This document shows positions 18,663 through 27,762 of a stretch of DNA of 49,234 bases, piece after piece (positions within the stretch are counted from its first letter, which is position 1; every line of letters starts with the position of its first letter). Both the position numbers and the translations under genes were made by a program. Where the stretch lies: the NCBI GenBank assembly GCA_905200315.1, contig CAJKKA010000001.1, positions 1 through 49,234 on the forward strand. Direction: 5' to 3'. The notes beneath the pieces were generated by a model. It was not told the DNA's origin and searched no databases. It was given only the letters and a program-made list of their open reading frames with translations. This stretch comes from an uncultured Clostridium sp. Lineage in GTDB: Bacteria > Bacillota_A > Clostridia > TANB77 > CAG-508.

Positions 18663-19901
18663 TTACAATTTATTATATAAGTATTTCATCCAATTATATA
18701 CACTTTTGTTCCAATTTTTATCTGAGGCATATTTTTTATTAACTTCTGCTAATGTTGGTCCTGAGTAATATTTTCCTGTAGCAATTTCATTATCGTATAT
18801 TTTTGTTCCAGCTGGGTTTATGTAATATTTTACAAATACACGTGCAAGTAAGTCTATCCCCTCTGAATAACTTGAAAATGTATATGCATTATTATATGGG
18901 TTACTATCACTTGCTCCATAACCAAATAAATTCTTTTTGTCTGCCGAAATTTTAGATGTTCCCCATGCGCTTTCGTGTATTCCTACCGCTGCAACAAATA
19001 AACCATTAATATTATATTGTTTTTCTATATAATAAAAGTATTCAGCATTTTGTTCAAATATTTTATTTTTATCTTGGTCATTATTTGAAAGTACTTTTTT
19101 AAATTGCTCTAATGTTAATCCACTTGGAACGTTTAAACTCATATTCTCATTCAAATTACAACTTAATTGCTCTTTTGTTTTTGTATTAGAATTTTCTATA
19201 ACTATAACTTTATTTGAATTTTGCTCTATTTTCGTTTCTTTTTCTTGTTTATATTCTAAACAATTTATATCTACCCATCCTAAATAAGAATTATATCTTA
19301 TTTTACACCATTCGTTATCTACTTCAATTACATTTACTTGATTATCTTTTTGTAAGGTTGTAATTTTATTTGAATTTTTATCTTTTTCTAAAAATACATT
19401 TAAGGTAGCAGATGTAACACTTACATTATCCCCTTTTTGTATTTTATGATTTGTTGCATTTTCTCCCGTTCCTATTTGAACAATTTTATCTACCGCAGCT
19501 ACTTTTATGGTTCTTCCTGTTTGTTCTTCCCCCACGAGCTCGTTTCCTTGGTATTTTTTCTTAGTAATTACAATTTGTTTTCCATCTCTTCCTTCTTGCG
19601 AAACTTGTACCTTTCCCTTTGAAATAGTATTACTATTTTGATAAATTGTTGTGTATTCTAAGTCTACTTCTTCGGAAACAATTTCTTCCCTAATAGGTTC
19701 TGCAGTGTTATTATTTATAATTTCATTTATATTAAATTCTTCTATATTTGCTTTTTCATATGTTTTTTCTTCTACATTTTCCGCATTTGTTGCCAAACTT
19801 TCACTTTTATTAGAAAATTTTATAAAAACCGCAACAAATATAATACTTAATGTTATAAGAAAAACAACAACTGAAAGCACAGTTTTCTTCTTATTTTTCA
19901 T
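18663..19901 (-). CDS. G5/SH3 domain cell-wall glucosaminidase (GH73-like)
   Basis: An about 412-residue exported peptidoglycan hydrolase. An N-terminal membrane segment lies at about 8-27, followed by a G5-type domain (about 75-150: T-I-Y-Q-N-S-N-T and G-R-T-I-K-V-A-A-V-D), a bacterial SH3 domain (about 160-220) and a C-terminal glucosaminidase domain (about 275-412) with V-G-I-H-E-S-A-W-G-T-S and K-K-N-L-F-G-Y-G, in which the Glu of H-E-S is the probable catalytic acid. The ATG at 19901 is chosen because AGGTG lies six bases upstream; the GTG at 19910 overlaps that ribosome binding site. It probably cleaves glycan strands during growth or separation. Confidence 0.88.
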   Translation of the reverse strand: MKNKKKTVLSVVVFLITLSIIFVAVFIKFSNKSESLATNAENVEEKTYEKANIEEFNINEIINNNTAEPIREEIVSEEVDLEYTTIYQNSNTISKGKVQVSQEGRDGKQIVITKKKYQGNELVGEEQTGRTIKVAAVDKIVQIGTGENATNHKIQKGDNVSVTSATLNVFLEKDKNSNKITTLQKDNQVNVIEVDNEWCKIRYNSYLGWVDINCLEYKQEKETKIEQNSNKVIVIENSNTKTKEQLSCNLNENMSLNVPSGLTLEQFKKVLSNNDQDKNKIFEQNAEYFYYIEKQYNINGLFVAAVGIHESAWGTSKISADKKNLFGYGASDSNPYNNAYTFSSYSEGIDLLARVFVKYYINPAGTKIYDNEIATGKYYSGPTLAEVNKKYASDKNWNKSVYNWMKYLYNKL

Positions 19902-20041
19902 TCGTTTCACCTAAGCTAATTCTACATTTCATGTAATATTTTGTCAATGGAAAATTTTTAACTTCAAACTATATATTTAAAATTTTCAAGTACCTTTATC
20001 ATTTTTACAAAAATCACATATTTATATATAGGAGGGATTAT

Positions 20042-20827
20042 ATGAGATGTATATTTATTAAGAAAAAATTTTTTTTTGCATTTTTTATATTTATTGTTTT
20101 ATGTATTATTGCATTTTGGTTATGTAAGCATTCGCCTTCTTTTGCTATTGATATAACAGATAATAGTATTGTTAGTTCTTCTCTTCAAGCTAAATTTGAT
20201 TCTTTAAATTCTTGTGATGAAAAAGTTGCTTATTTAACTTTTGATGATGGTCCTACTATAAAGGCTACTCCTAAAATTTTAGATATTTTAAAAGAGGAAG
20301 ATATAAAAGCAAGTTTTTTTGTTATTGGTAAATACGTAAAAAATCATCCTGATATAGTTAAAAGAGAATATGAAGAAGGTCATTATATTGCAAATCATGG
20401 CTATGACCATAATAATTCTAAGCTATATGCCAGTTCTGAAAGTTTTATTAATGAGGTTAAAAGTACAGATTTAGAAATCGGAAAAGCAATTGGTGATTTA
20501 AATTATTGTTCTCATATTTTTAGATTTCCAAATGGTTATATGTCTGCTAATAACAAGGGCTCTAAGAAAAAAGCTGCAAAGCTTTTGCAAGAAATGGATT
20601 ATACATATGTTGATTGGAATTGTTTAAATAGAGATTCTGAAAGAAAAACCTCCAATTATCAACTTTTAAATAATTTAAAAAAATCCTCAAAAAACAAAGG
20701 AACTCTTGTGGTTCTTATGCATGATACTGCAGATGTAAATAACAGTTCTGAAATTTTAAAAGAATCTATTTCATATTTAAAAAGTGAAGGTTATCAATTT
20801 AAAAATTTTTATGATTTATTAGAATAA
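20042..20827 (+). CDS. Polysaccharide deacetylase (NodB homology, CE4)
   Basis: A 261-residue carbohydrate esterase with an N-terminal membrane anchor (about 9-25) and a NodB domain. Catalytic motifs: T-F-D-D-G-P (Asp base, about 65-70), H-G-Y-D-H-N (zinc-binding His-x3-His, about 121-126), R-F-P-N-G-Y (about 161-166) and L-M-H-D-T (about 233). It probably N-deacetylates peptidoglycan or another envelope glycan outside the membrane, a common lysozyme-resistance modification. AGGAGGG is upstream of the ATG. It precedes a membrane-anchored protein gene on the same strand. Confidence 0.93.
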   Translation: MRCIFIKKKFFFAFFIFIVLCIIAFWLCKHSPSFAIDITDNSIVSSSLQAKFDSLNSCDEKVAYLTFDDGPTIKATPKILDILKEEDIKASFFVIGKYVKNHPDIVKREYEEGHYIANHGYDHNNSKLYASSESFINEVKSTDLEIGKAIGDLNYCSHIFRFPNGYMSANNKGSKKKAAKLLQEMDYTYVDWNCLNRDSERKTSNYQLLNNLKKSSKNKGTLVVLMHDTADVNNSSEILKESISYLKSEGYQFKNFYDLLE

Positions 20828-20902
20828 TGTTTTGTAATATATGTTCTTGCCAAATTATATTTTTTGTATTATTATAATACATAGATTTTTAAGGAGGAAT
20901 TT

Positions 20903-21745
20903 ATGTTCTCTCGTACTCGAAAGAAAAGAAAAAAAGTTAATATAAATAAACAAATTATTTTTTTAATTATTGTGTTTATTGCTATCATTATATTATGTTT
21001 ATTAATAAATTTAATTTATACAAAACATAAAGCCAAAACTAATTTTGAGAGTGATTTATTATCTTCAAATGATTATTCTGATACTTTTTCAATAGATAAA
21101 ATTGTTTTGTATAGCAGTGCAAATGCAACCAGCAATGAAACAAGCAGAAATTTATGGAATATAAATGTTTATCAATTTACAGATATGGCTATATATTTAA
21201 ATAATAATTCAGAAAGTTCATTATCTAATAAAAATACTATTAAAGAATTATACATAGACAACATAAAATACTCTCCATTGCCTGAAAAAGGAACTCCTGA
21301 ACTTTATTATAAAGCAATTGTTAATTTTGGAATTCCAAGTTTAAAAGATGAAAATTTGGTGCAAGATAAATTAAATTTTAAAATAATAAACTCAAAAGAT
21401 ACTTTAGATACAAATACTGCTAGTTTTTATGAAACTTGCCAAACACCAATTACATTACAGTTTGTTAATAAAGATATAAAAGCAAATGCAATAATTCTAA
21501 ATACAGGAGAAGCTTTAGTTTTTGATGGTTCTTTACTTTCAAAAACCAATATTGCATTAAATAATATAAAAACTTCTATTTCATTTAATATAAATTTAAC
21601 AAATAATTTAGATGAAAAGTATGTATATAATGTTAACTTTGAAATTCCTTTAGAAGATAATGAACATTCCATTTACGAAGGAAATATTAAAAAGGAAATT
21701 ACTGAGTTTTCTAATAATAAATTTTTAAAATTAAGAGGAGAATAA
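20903..21745 (+). CDS. Membrane-anchored extracytoplasmic protein, unknown
   Basis: A 280-residue protein with a very basic N-terminus (R-K-K-R-K-K), a single hydrophobic segment at about 17-38 and a large extracytoplasmic part rich in beta-strand-like patterns and Asn. There is no lipobox. AAGGAGG is upstream of the ATG. It lies two bases before the acyl-CoA synthetase gene, whose ribosome binding site (AGAGGAG) is at its 3' end, so the two are likely co-translated. No family is recognised; a role in envelope lipid or glycan metabolism is suggested only by the neighbours. Confidence 0.75.
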   Translation: MFSRTRKKRKKVNINKQIIFLIIVFIAIIILCLLINLIYTKHKAKTNFESDLLSSNDYSDTFSIDKIVLYSSANATSNETSRNLWNINVYQFTDMAIYLNNNSESSLSNKNTIKELYIDNIKYSPLPEKGTPELYYKAIVNFGIPSLKDENLVQDKLNFKIINSKDTLDTNTASFYETCQTPITLQFVNKDIKANAIILNTGEALVFDGSLLSKTNIALNNIKTSISFNINLTNNLDEKYVYNVNFEIPLEDNEHSIYEGNIKKEITEFSNNKFLKLRGE

Positions 21746-21747
21746 CA

Positions 21748-23472
21748 ATGAGCTTAACCTTAGCCGAAAAAATGAAGAAAAAATATCACAAAACAGTAGA
21801 AATAACAGATTTAAAAGATATGCTTTATAAATCTGCTAAAAAGTATGGAGATAAACCTGCTTTCAAATTAAAAGATTCCATAGGAAATATATACAATGTA
21901 TCTTACTCAAAATATAAAGAAGATGTTGTTAATTTAGGTACAGCTCTTATAAATAGAGGTATGTTAAATAAAAAAATTGCTGTAATGGGGAAAAATAGTT
22001 ATCATTGGGCAATTTCATATATGGCTGCAAGTATTATTGGCATTGTTGTTCCTATAGATAAGGAGTTGCATAGTTCTGACGTTATAAACTTTTTAAATGT
22101 TTCAGAAGCTTCTTGTATTTTGGCAGATGAGAAATATATTTCCTCTCTACTAAAGGAAAAATCTGAAATAAAAAACAATCTAACTTTTATAAATTTTAAT
22201 TCTGAAAAAACAACAGATGAATTTATTTCTTTTTCTAGCTTAATTGAAGATGGAGATAAACTTGTTGAAGAAGGAGATAAATCTTTTGATAATATAAAAT
22301 TAAATCCCGATGAAATGCATATTTTACTTTTTACATCTGGTACTACTGGAAATGCTAAAGGTGTGTGTTTATCTCATAAAAACATTTGCTCTAATATTCA
22401 ATCTGTTTTTGGAATTGTAAAGGTAAAACCAACAGACCAAGTTCTTTCTATTTTACCTATACACCATACCTACGAATGTACTTTGGGTTATTTACTTGTT
22501 ATTTATAGCGGTGGTACAATAGCTTTTTGTGATGGTTTACGTTATATAACAAAAAACTTCACAGAATATAAACCAACAATTGTACTTTCTGTTCCTCTTT
22601 TATTAGAAAAAATTTACAAAAAGGTAGAAAATCAACTAAAAAAACAATTACCAAAATATGCAAATAATAAAAACTTTGTTGCTAGTCTTCCATTCCCTAT
22701 TTTGCAAATTGTAAAATACAAAGTAAATAAAACTTTAGGTGGAAGAGTTAGAAATTTTATTGTTGGAGCAGCTCCTTTAAATCCAGATTTAGTTACAGCT
22801 TTTAATAAGCTTGGCTTAAACACTTTACAAGGTTATGGTTTAACAGAATGTTCTCCACTTGTTGCAGGTAATAATGATTTTTATTCAAACCCAAATGCTG
22901 TAGGACTACCAATACCAAATGTAGAATATAAAATAGATTCGCCAAACGAAAATGGAATTGGGGAAATTTTAGTAAAAGGTCCGAATGTAATGCTTGGCTA
23001 TTATAATATGCCAGAAGAAACAGAGAAGGTTTTAAAAGATGGTTGGTTCTATACTGGAGATTTAGGAAAAATAGATGAGCAAGGCTGGTTATATGTTACA
23101 GGAAGACAAAAAACAGTTATTGTAACTAAAAATGGTAAGAATATATATCCAGAAGAAATTGAACAGTTATTAAATGATACAGATTTTGTAAAAGAAAGTT
23201 TAGTAATTGGTATTCAAAAAGATAAAAAAGATGAAGTATATGTTCATGCACAATTACTACCAGATTTAGATGCAATCCAAGAAAAATTAGGTTTAACCAA
23301 TCCTTCTAAAGACGAATTAGAAAAGCTATTAAAAACTGCTATTTCTGAAGTAAATAATAAAATTCCAAACTATAAACATATTAAAAGTTTTGAAGTACGT
23401 TTAGAAGAATTTGAAAAAACAACTACTCAAAAAATAAAACGTTATGGAAAAAATATAAATCCAGAGAATTAA
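21748..23472 (+). CDS. AMP-dependent long-chain acyl-CoA synthetase/ligase
   Basis: A 574-residue adenylate-forming enzyme that activates a fatty acid (or other carboxylate) with ATP, then forms the CoA thioester. ANL-superfamily motifs: A3 T-S-G-T-T-G-N-A-K-G near residue 197, A5 G-Y-G-L-T-E-C-S-P near 365, A7 Y-T-G-D-L-G near 430, A8 G-R-Q-K-T-V-I-V near 452 and the catalytic Lys in T-T-Q-K-I-K-R near the C-terminus. Length fits the FadD/Faa-type group. The exact acyl substrate is not determinable. It probably forms an operon with the two upstream envelope genes. Confidence 0.93.
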   Translation: MSLTLAEKMKKKYHKTVEITDLKDMLYKSAKKYGDKPAFKLKDSIGNIYNVSYSKYKEDVVNLGTALINRGMLNKKIAVMGKNSYHWAISYMAASIIGIVVPIDKELHSSDVINFLNVSEASCILADEKYISSLLKEKSEIKNNLTFINFNSEKTTDEFISFSSLIEDGDKLVEEGDKSFDNIKLNPDEMHILLFTSGTTGNAKGVCLSHKNICSNIQSVFGIVKVKPTDQVLSILPIHHTYECTLGYLLVIYSGGTIAFCDGLRYITKNFTEYKPTIVLSVPLLLEKIYKKVENQLKKQLPKYANNKNFVASLPFPILQIVKYKVNKTLGGRVRNFIVGAAPLNPDLVTAFNKLGLNTLQGYGLTECSPLVAGNNDFYSNPNAVGLPIPNVEYKIDSPNENGIGEILVKGPNVMLGYYNMPEETEKVLKDGWFYTGDLGKIDEQGWLYVTGRQKTVIVTKNGKNIYPEEIEQLLNDTDFVKESLVIGIQKDKKDEVYVHAQLLPDLDAIQEKLGLTNPSKDELEKLLKTAISEVNNKIPNYKHIKSFEVRLEEFEKTTTQKIKRYGKNINPEN

Positions 23473-23490
23473 TCTCTGGATTTATATTTT
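23458..23490 (+). terminator. Terminator of the acyl-CoA synthetase unit
   Basis: AATCCAGAGA and TCTCTGGATT form a perfect stem overlapping the stop codon, followed by TATATTTTTATT. Confidence 0.85.
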
Positions 23491-23553
23491 TATTATTTTG
23501 TTGTATCGATTAACGTCCTTAACTTGCGTGAGTAAATCCACTTTTCCCTCACT

Positions 23554-24807
23554 TTATTTCATTCCTTTAGCAATAAAATCTACAACATCATCTTCGTTTA
23601 CATTAATTATTTTCTTATCTTCTTCCGTTACATCTGTAAAGTATTTATTATTTACTTTATATTTTGAAATTGAATTTAAAGGATACCCAGGATTAATTTT
23701 ATCTGATATTGTATCTACCATATAGAAATTATCTTTACACCAAGTATATGTTTTTTCTTCTCCTTTTTCATTTATTATAGCTAGTCCATAAACCCATTTA
23801 CAATCTACTCTTCCATTTTTTCCGTATTTCTTTATTAATTTTGTATAGTGTTCTAACATTTCTTCATCATTTAATGTTTTCCCATTTACTCTTCTTACAA
23901 ATAAACCTGGTTGTGCTTCTTCTGGTACATTTTCTAAATACAAAGTATCATCCATTCCCATTGATGGCATTTTAGTTTTTTTATAACATTCTCTTGCTTT
24001 TATTAATGCATTTTCAATCGCATTTTTTCCATTTTCTTCGACATCTAAAGTTAAATCCAAATCTTTTAAAGATATTACTTCTATATTTTGTTTTAATAAC
24101 CCCTTTGAAAAGCGCTTTGCTTTTGAAGGATTTCCTGTTGCAAATACTATTTTTTTCATTTTATCTTTTTTCATAATATAAAGAATATCCTCTATAGATT
24201 TATCCATATTAAATCTTCCATTTCCAACAGGATAAAATACCGAATAACAATTATACTTTTTTCCATTAATCTCCTTTTGAAATACCTTTTTTCTACATTG
24301 TGATACAGAAACTTTCTCATTTAAAACTATTGAACTTACTTGATTACCAAATAAAATAACAACTTTTGGATTAATAATTTCTATTTCCTTTTCTAATAAA
24401 CTTAAATATTCTTCATAAATATTATTAGGTAATTCTCTCGCATCATCTTGTGTACATTTTCCCAAATTAGTAATAAAATATTTATATTTTTTTACATTAT
24501 TATAAACTTCATTTGCAAATTCTTCTGTCCATTCGCTCCCTTTAATACTTTTTATTTTATTATAAATATCTTCATCTAACAATCCTAATTTATAAAATAG
24601 CCCCCATATATTTTTTGTGCCTATCCATGGAGCCTTTAATCCATTCCAACTTTTTGAAGATGCAATATTTCTTTTAGTTGGATTCATAAATACAAAACAT
24701 ATTTCTGGATTTTCTTCACATCCGCCATTATAAATCGAATCTAATTCTTTAGAACCAAATTTTAATTGCAACTTATCGTAATCCTTTTTTAATTCCTCTA
24801 AATTCAT
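23554..24807 (-). CDS. Uracil-DNA-glycosylase-like / RdgB-HAM1-like NTP pyrophosphatase fusion
   Basis: A 417-residue protein with two nucleotide-quality-control domains. Residues 1-215 resemble the uracil-DNA glycosylase superfamily (F-V-F-M-N-P-T near 33, T-N-L-G-K-C near 113, V-V-I-L-F-G-N-Q near 150). Residues 220-417 resemble the RdgB/HAM1 non-canonical purine NTP pyrophosphatase family (F-A-T-G-N-P-S-K-A-K near 222; M-G-M-D-D-T-L; P-G-L-F-V-R-R), which hydrolyses dITP/XTP. An internal ATG at the domain boundary lacks a ribosome binding site, so a real fusion is likely. GGAGGTAA precedes the start; it is 35 bases after metK and presumably co-transcribed. Key catalytic residues of the glycosylase half are uncertain. 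Confidence 0.75.
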   Translation of the reverse strand: MNLEELKKDYDKLQLKFGSKELDSIYNGGCEENPEICFVFMNPTKRNIASSKSWNGLKAPWIGTKNIWGLFYKLGLLDEDIYNKIKSIKGSEWTEEFANEVYNNVKKYKYFITNLGKCTQDDARELPNNIYEEYLSLLEKEIEIINPKVVILFGNQVSSIVLNEKVSVSQCRKKVFQKEINGKKYNCYSVFYPVGNGRFNMDKSIEDILYIMKKDKMKKIVFATGNPSKAKRFSKGLLKQNIEVISLKDLDLTLDVEENGKNAIENALIKARECYKKTKMPSMGMDDTLYLENVPEEAQPGLFVRRVNGKTLNDEEMLEHYTKLIKKYGKNGRVDCKWVYGLAIINEKGEEKTYTWCKDNFYMVDTISDKINPGYPLNSISKYKVNNKYFTDVTEEDKKIINVNEDDVVDFIAKGMK

Positions 24808-24842
24808 CTTATTTTATTACCTCCATTTGTCCCTACTCTTTT

Positions 24843-25985
24843 CTACATTTCTATTATTTTTTCCCATTCTAATTCTTGTTTTCCAAAGTGTCCATAATTT
24901 GTTGTTCTCTTATATATTGGTTTATTTAATTTTAAATAATTTATTATTCCTCTTGGTGTTAGGTCAAATTTACTTTCTATTTTTTTAACTATTTCATTTT
25001 CCGGTATTGTATTTGTTCCAAAAGTTTCTACAAATATCGAAATTGGCCTTGCAACTCCTATTGCATAAGATAGCTCTATTTCACATTTTCTAGCATAACC
25101 ATTTGCAACAATATTTTTTGCAATATGTCTTGCCATATATGATGCTGATCTATCAACTTTTGTTGCATCTTTACCTGAAAAAGCTCCTCCGCCATGTCTT
25201 GAATAGCCACCATATGTGTCTACTATTATTTTTCGTCCTGTTAGCCCACTATCTCCTAAAGGTCCACCAATTACAAATCTTCCTGTTGGATTAATATAGT
25301 ATTTTGTATTTTCATCTAACAATTTTTTAGGAACTATTTCATTTATAACTTTTTCTTTTATATCTTGTTTTAAAGTATCTTGCTCAACATTTTCATTATG
25401 TTGTGTTGAAACCACTATTGTATCTATTCTAATAGGTTCATTATTCTCATATTCAACTGTTACTTGTACTTTTCCATCTGGTCTTAAATAATTTATAATA
25501 TTATTCTTTCTTACATATGCAAGTCTTTCAGCTAATTTATGAGCTAAATAAATTGGCATTGGCATATAATTTTCTGTTTCATCACAAGCAAAGCCGAACA
25601 TTATACCTTGGTCTCCTGCTCCTTCAGATATTATAGCTTGTCCCACTTTTTCTTCTAAAGATTCATCTACTCCAAGTGCTATATCTGCAGATTGCTTAGA
25701 AATATTTACTTCTATTTTACAAGTTTTATAGTCCATATCTGTATTTGCATTATCATACCCTATTTCTTTAATTGCATTTCTCGCAATTTTCTCAATATCC
25801 ACACTTGCTTTAGAAGTTATCTCACCAGTAATAAATACAACTCCTTTACTAGCAACTGTTTCACATGCTACTCTTGAATTTTCATCTTTTTCTAAATAAG
25901 CATCTAAAATACTATCTGAAATATAATCGCACAATTTGTCCGGATGTCCCTCTGTAACACCTTCTGACGTAAATAATCTTTTCAT
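24843..25985 (-). CDS. metK: S-adenosylmethionine synthetase
   Basis: Methionine adenosyltransferase, forming SAM from methionine and ATP; 380 residues. Signature stretches: [12 protein letters not shown] at residues 5-16, [11 protein letters not shown] near 120, G-G-A-F-S-G-K-D near 265. AAAGGAG is upstream. Ten to thirty-odd bases separate it from the genes on either side, so the papain-fold gene, metK and the fusion gene probably form one operon. No SAM riboswitch can be recognised in the 16-base gap or upstream of the operon. Confidence 0.97.
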   Translation of the reverse strand: MKRLFTSEGVTEGHPDKLCDYISDSILDAYLEKDENSRVACETVASKGVVFITGEITSKASVDIEKIARNAIKEIGYDNANTDMDYKTCKIEVNISKQSADIALGVDESLEEKVGQAIISEGAGDQGIMFGFACDETENYMPMPIYLAHKLAERLAYVRKNNIINYLRPDGKVQVTVEYENNEPIRIDTIVVSTQHNENVEQDTLKQDIKEKVINEIVPKKLLDENTKYYINPTGRFVIGGPLGDSGLTGRKIIVDTYGGYSRHGGGAFSGKDATKVDRSASYMARHIAKNIVANGYARKCEIELSYAIGVARPISIFVETFGTNTIPENEIVKKIESKFDLTPRGIINYLKLNKPIYKRTTNYGHFGKQELEWEKIIEM

Positions 25986-26001
25986 TTATATTCACTCCTT
26001 T

Positions 26002-26553
26002 TTAATAGGCTACTTCATATTTTGCAACCTTATTTTTATTATAATCTTTTAATTTTCCTTTATAAACTAAATTTATATTTCTTAAATCTTTAAAATCTTG
26101 TGGTTTAATTATATCTGGTAACTTATTCTCTATTTTTGCTTTTTCAAATAAATACTTAACAAACTCTGCACAATAAAAAGTATCTTTATAATGAATTTTT
26201 TTATTAATGCTAACCGCAAACAATCCAATAATATTAAACTTATATTTTTCTTTATTATTTTTAAAAGCATTTATTTCATTACTTATATCTTCATATTTAT
26301 TATTATCAATTTCCAAAGAATATATTTCCGTTTTAGTATTCTTAAACCTCTTAAAAGTCCCGAAATCAATACCCTCGTGAACAAAGCCACCAATAAATGG
26401 ATTATTTGCATGTAATCTACCAAAACTATACAATTCATTTAGTTCCTCATCTAAAGCAATAGAAATATGAGAAAATTCATCTTTAGTATAACACTTAATA
26501 ATAGTAGATAATGTAGTTCCAGTATGAGTAAGAACTAAATAAATCTTTTTCAC
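26002..26553 (-). CDS. Permuted papain-fold (NlpC/P60-like, YiiX-type) protein
   Basis: A 183-residue protein whose pattern resembles the circularly permuted NlpC/P60 (YaeF/YiiX) group: an early His in E-F-S-H-I-S-I-A-L (about 30) and a later Cys in Y-C-A-E-F-V-K-Y-L-F (about 128), the two catalytic positions in permuted order. No signal peptide, so it appears cytoplasmic. Possible activity is amidase or thioesterase on lipids or peptides. The start is a GTG at 26553 with GGTG just upstream. It sits 16 bases before metK in the same direction. The family assignment is moderate. Confidence 0.65.
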   Translation of the reverse strand: MKKIYLVLTHTGTTLSTIIKCYTKDEFSHISIALDEELNELYSFGRLHANNPFIGGFVHEGIDFGTFKRFKNTKTEIYSLEIDNNKYEDISNEINAFKNNKEKYKFNIIGLFAVSINKKIHYKDTFYCAEFVKYLFEKAKIENKLPDIIKPQDFKDLRNINLVYKGKLKDYNKNKVAKYEVAY

Positions 26554-26670
26554 AAAATCACCAAACTTCTTTTATTACATTTATATATTATATTTTCTAT
26601 AAAATTTAATATTACAAAACATCAACAACAGTTTACATTAATACCTTATAAAAATCAAGCCAAAGTAAAA

Positions 26671-26749
26671 CCTGTCCCAAAAAGAACAAAAAATGTAACT
26701 TTGGGACAGACCCTCAAGTTACATTTTTTGTAAATATGGGTCTGTCCCT
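26671..26749. repeat. Palindromic ~80-bp repeat, copy B
   Basis: CCTGTCCC, AAAAAGAACAAAAAATGTAACTTT, GGGACAGACCC, then TCAAGTTACATTTTTTGTAAATAT and GGGTCTGTCCC. Two alternative hairpins are possible: AAAATGTAACTT...AAGTTACATTTT and GGGACAGACCC...GGGTCTGTCCC. Nearly identical to copies C and D. The 265-base gap 26554-26818 otherwise holds only the promoter of the next gene. Confidence 0.9.
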
Positions 26750-26764
26750 AAATTACATTTTCTG

Positions 26765-26793
26765 TTTACAAATACTTTATTTTTTGTTATTAT
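26765..26793 (+). promoter_or_regulatory. Predicted promoter of the 26819 gene
   Basis: TTTACA (26765-26770) and TATTAT (26788-26793) separated by 17 bases, starting just beyond repeat copy B. Confidence 0.45.
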
Positions 26794-26818
26794 ATAGAAA
26801 GTTATGGGGGATTTTGAT

Positions 26819-27727
26819 ATGAAAGAAATTATTAATAAGTCAAAAAATATTTTAAGGAATATTTCTGGTGGATTTTTCATTTTTATAGGTTTTTTGGGTA
26901 TGGTTTATAGTAGTTTTTGGGCAGGACTTTTTATGTTGATGTTTGGCATTAGTTTATTGCCTATATTTTATATAAAAACAAAATTAAATTTAAAACATAT
27001 TCAAGTTTTTTTGCCAATTTTTCTAATAGTTTTATCTATCTTTGCTATGCCTTCACCTACAAAAGAAACTTCTAACAATAATACTGAGGAAAATACCATA
27101 AATGATGTTAATGAAATTCAAGAAAATCTAAAAATAGAAATTACAAAATTATATTTTACCGAATCTAATATAGAATTAGATGTAAATGAAACAAAAGATA
27201 TATTATTAGAAATAGAACCAGCTAATGCAGATATTAGTAGTTTAGAATTCTGCACATCAGATAATAAAGTAGCAACTATAGAAAATCATAATTTAGAAAA
27301 TCTTGAAAATAAAATTGCTGTGAAAATCAATCCTATCTCTGAAGGAACCTGTGAAGTTTATGTAAAAACAGATAATAACATAGAAAGTAATAAAGTCACA
27401 ATAAAAATAATTGATAATGAACGAATTGAGCAGGAGAAAATTGCTAAAGAAGAACAGCAGCAAAAGGAAGCTGAGGAGCAAGCTAAAAAAGTTGCAGAAG
27501 AGCATGCAAAGCAAAAAGCAAAAGAAGTAAATACTAGCTCAACTTCAAAAGAAAATTCTACTTCATCAATCAATTCAAATAATACTCACGGAAAAGTAAT
27601 TTATAGAACACCTTATGGAAAAAAGTATCATTTTGATCCAGATTGTGGAGGAAAAAATTCTTACCAGGTAACCTTAGATGCAGCAAAATCAGCAGGTTTA
27701 ACACCTTGTCAAAAATGTGCACAATAA
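26819..27727 (+). CDS. Membrane protein with BIG2-like domain and Cys-rich C-terminal motif
   Basis: A 302-residue protein with two or three hydrophobic segments (about 15-75), then a predicted extracytoplasmic Ig-like BIG2-type region (about 105-195: L-D-V-N-E-T-K-D-I-L-L-E-I-E-P-A-N-A), a Gln/Glu/Ala-rich coiled coil (about 200-235), a Ser/Asn linker and a C-terminal Y-H-F-D-P-D-C-G-G ... P-C-Q-K-C motif, a two-cysteine-pair mini-domain (possibly metal-binding) found at the C-terminus of many clostridial proteins. The start at 26819 follows GGGGGA; the upstream ATG at 26804 overlaps it. Function unknown. Confidence 0.75.
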   Translation: MKEIINKSKNILRNISGGFFIFIGFLGMVYSSFWAGLFMLMFGISLLPIFYIKTKLNLKHIQVFLPIFLIVLSIFAMPSPTKETSNNNTEENTINDVNEIQENLKIEITKLYFTESNIELDVNETKDILLEIEPANADISSLEFCTSDNKVATIENHNLENLENKIAVKINPISEGTCEVYVKTDNNIESNKVTIKIIDNERIEQEKIAKEEQQQKEAEEQAKKVAEEHAKQKAKEVNTSSTSKENSTSSINSNNTHGKVIYRTPYGKKYHFDPDCGGKNSYQVTLDAAKSAGLTPCQKCAQ

Positions 27728-27732
27728 AGCAA

Positions 27733-27759
27733 AAAGGAACACTATTTTAGTGTTCCTTT
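27733..27759 (+). terminator. Bidirectional terminator
   Basis: AAAGGAACACTA-TTT-TAGTGTTCCTTT, a perfect 12-bp stem six bases after the stop of the 26819-27727 gene. On the minus strand it also serves the 27783-28400 gene. Confidence 0.85.
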
Positions 27760-27762
27760 GCT

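Noticed and set aside
23960..24180. Internal start splitting the UDG-RdgB fusion into two genes
   Set aside because: The internal ATG codons at the domain boundary are preceded only by A/T-rich sequence with no ribosome binding site, so a fusion is more likely.
26554..26803. A SAM riboswitch upstream of the metK operon
   Set aside because: The minus-strand leader of the operon and the 16-base gap before metK show no SAM-I/II/III-like stem pattern; the structured sequence here is repeat copy B.
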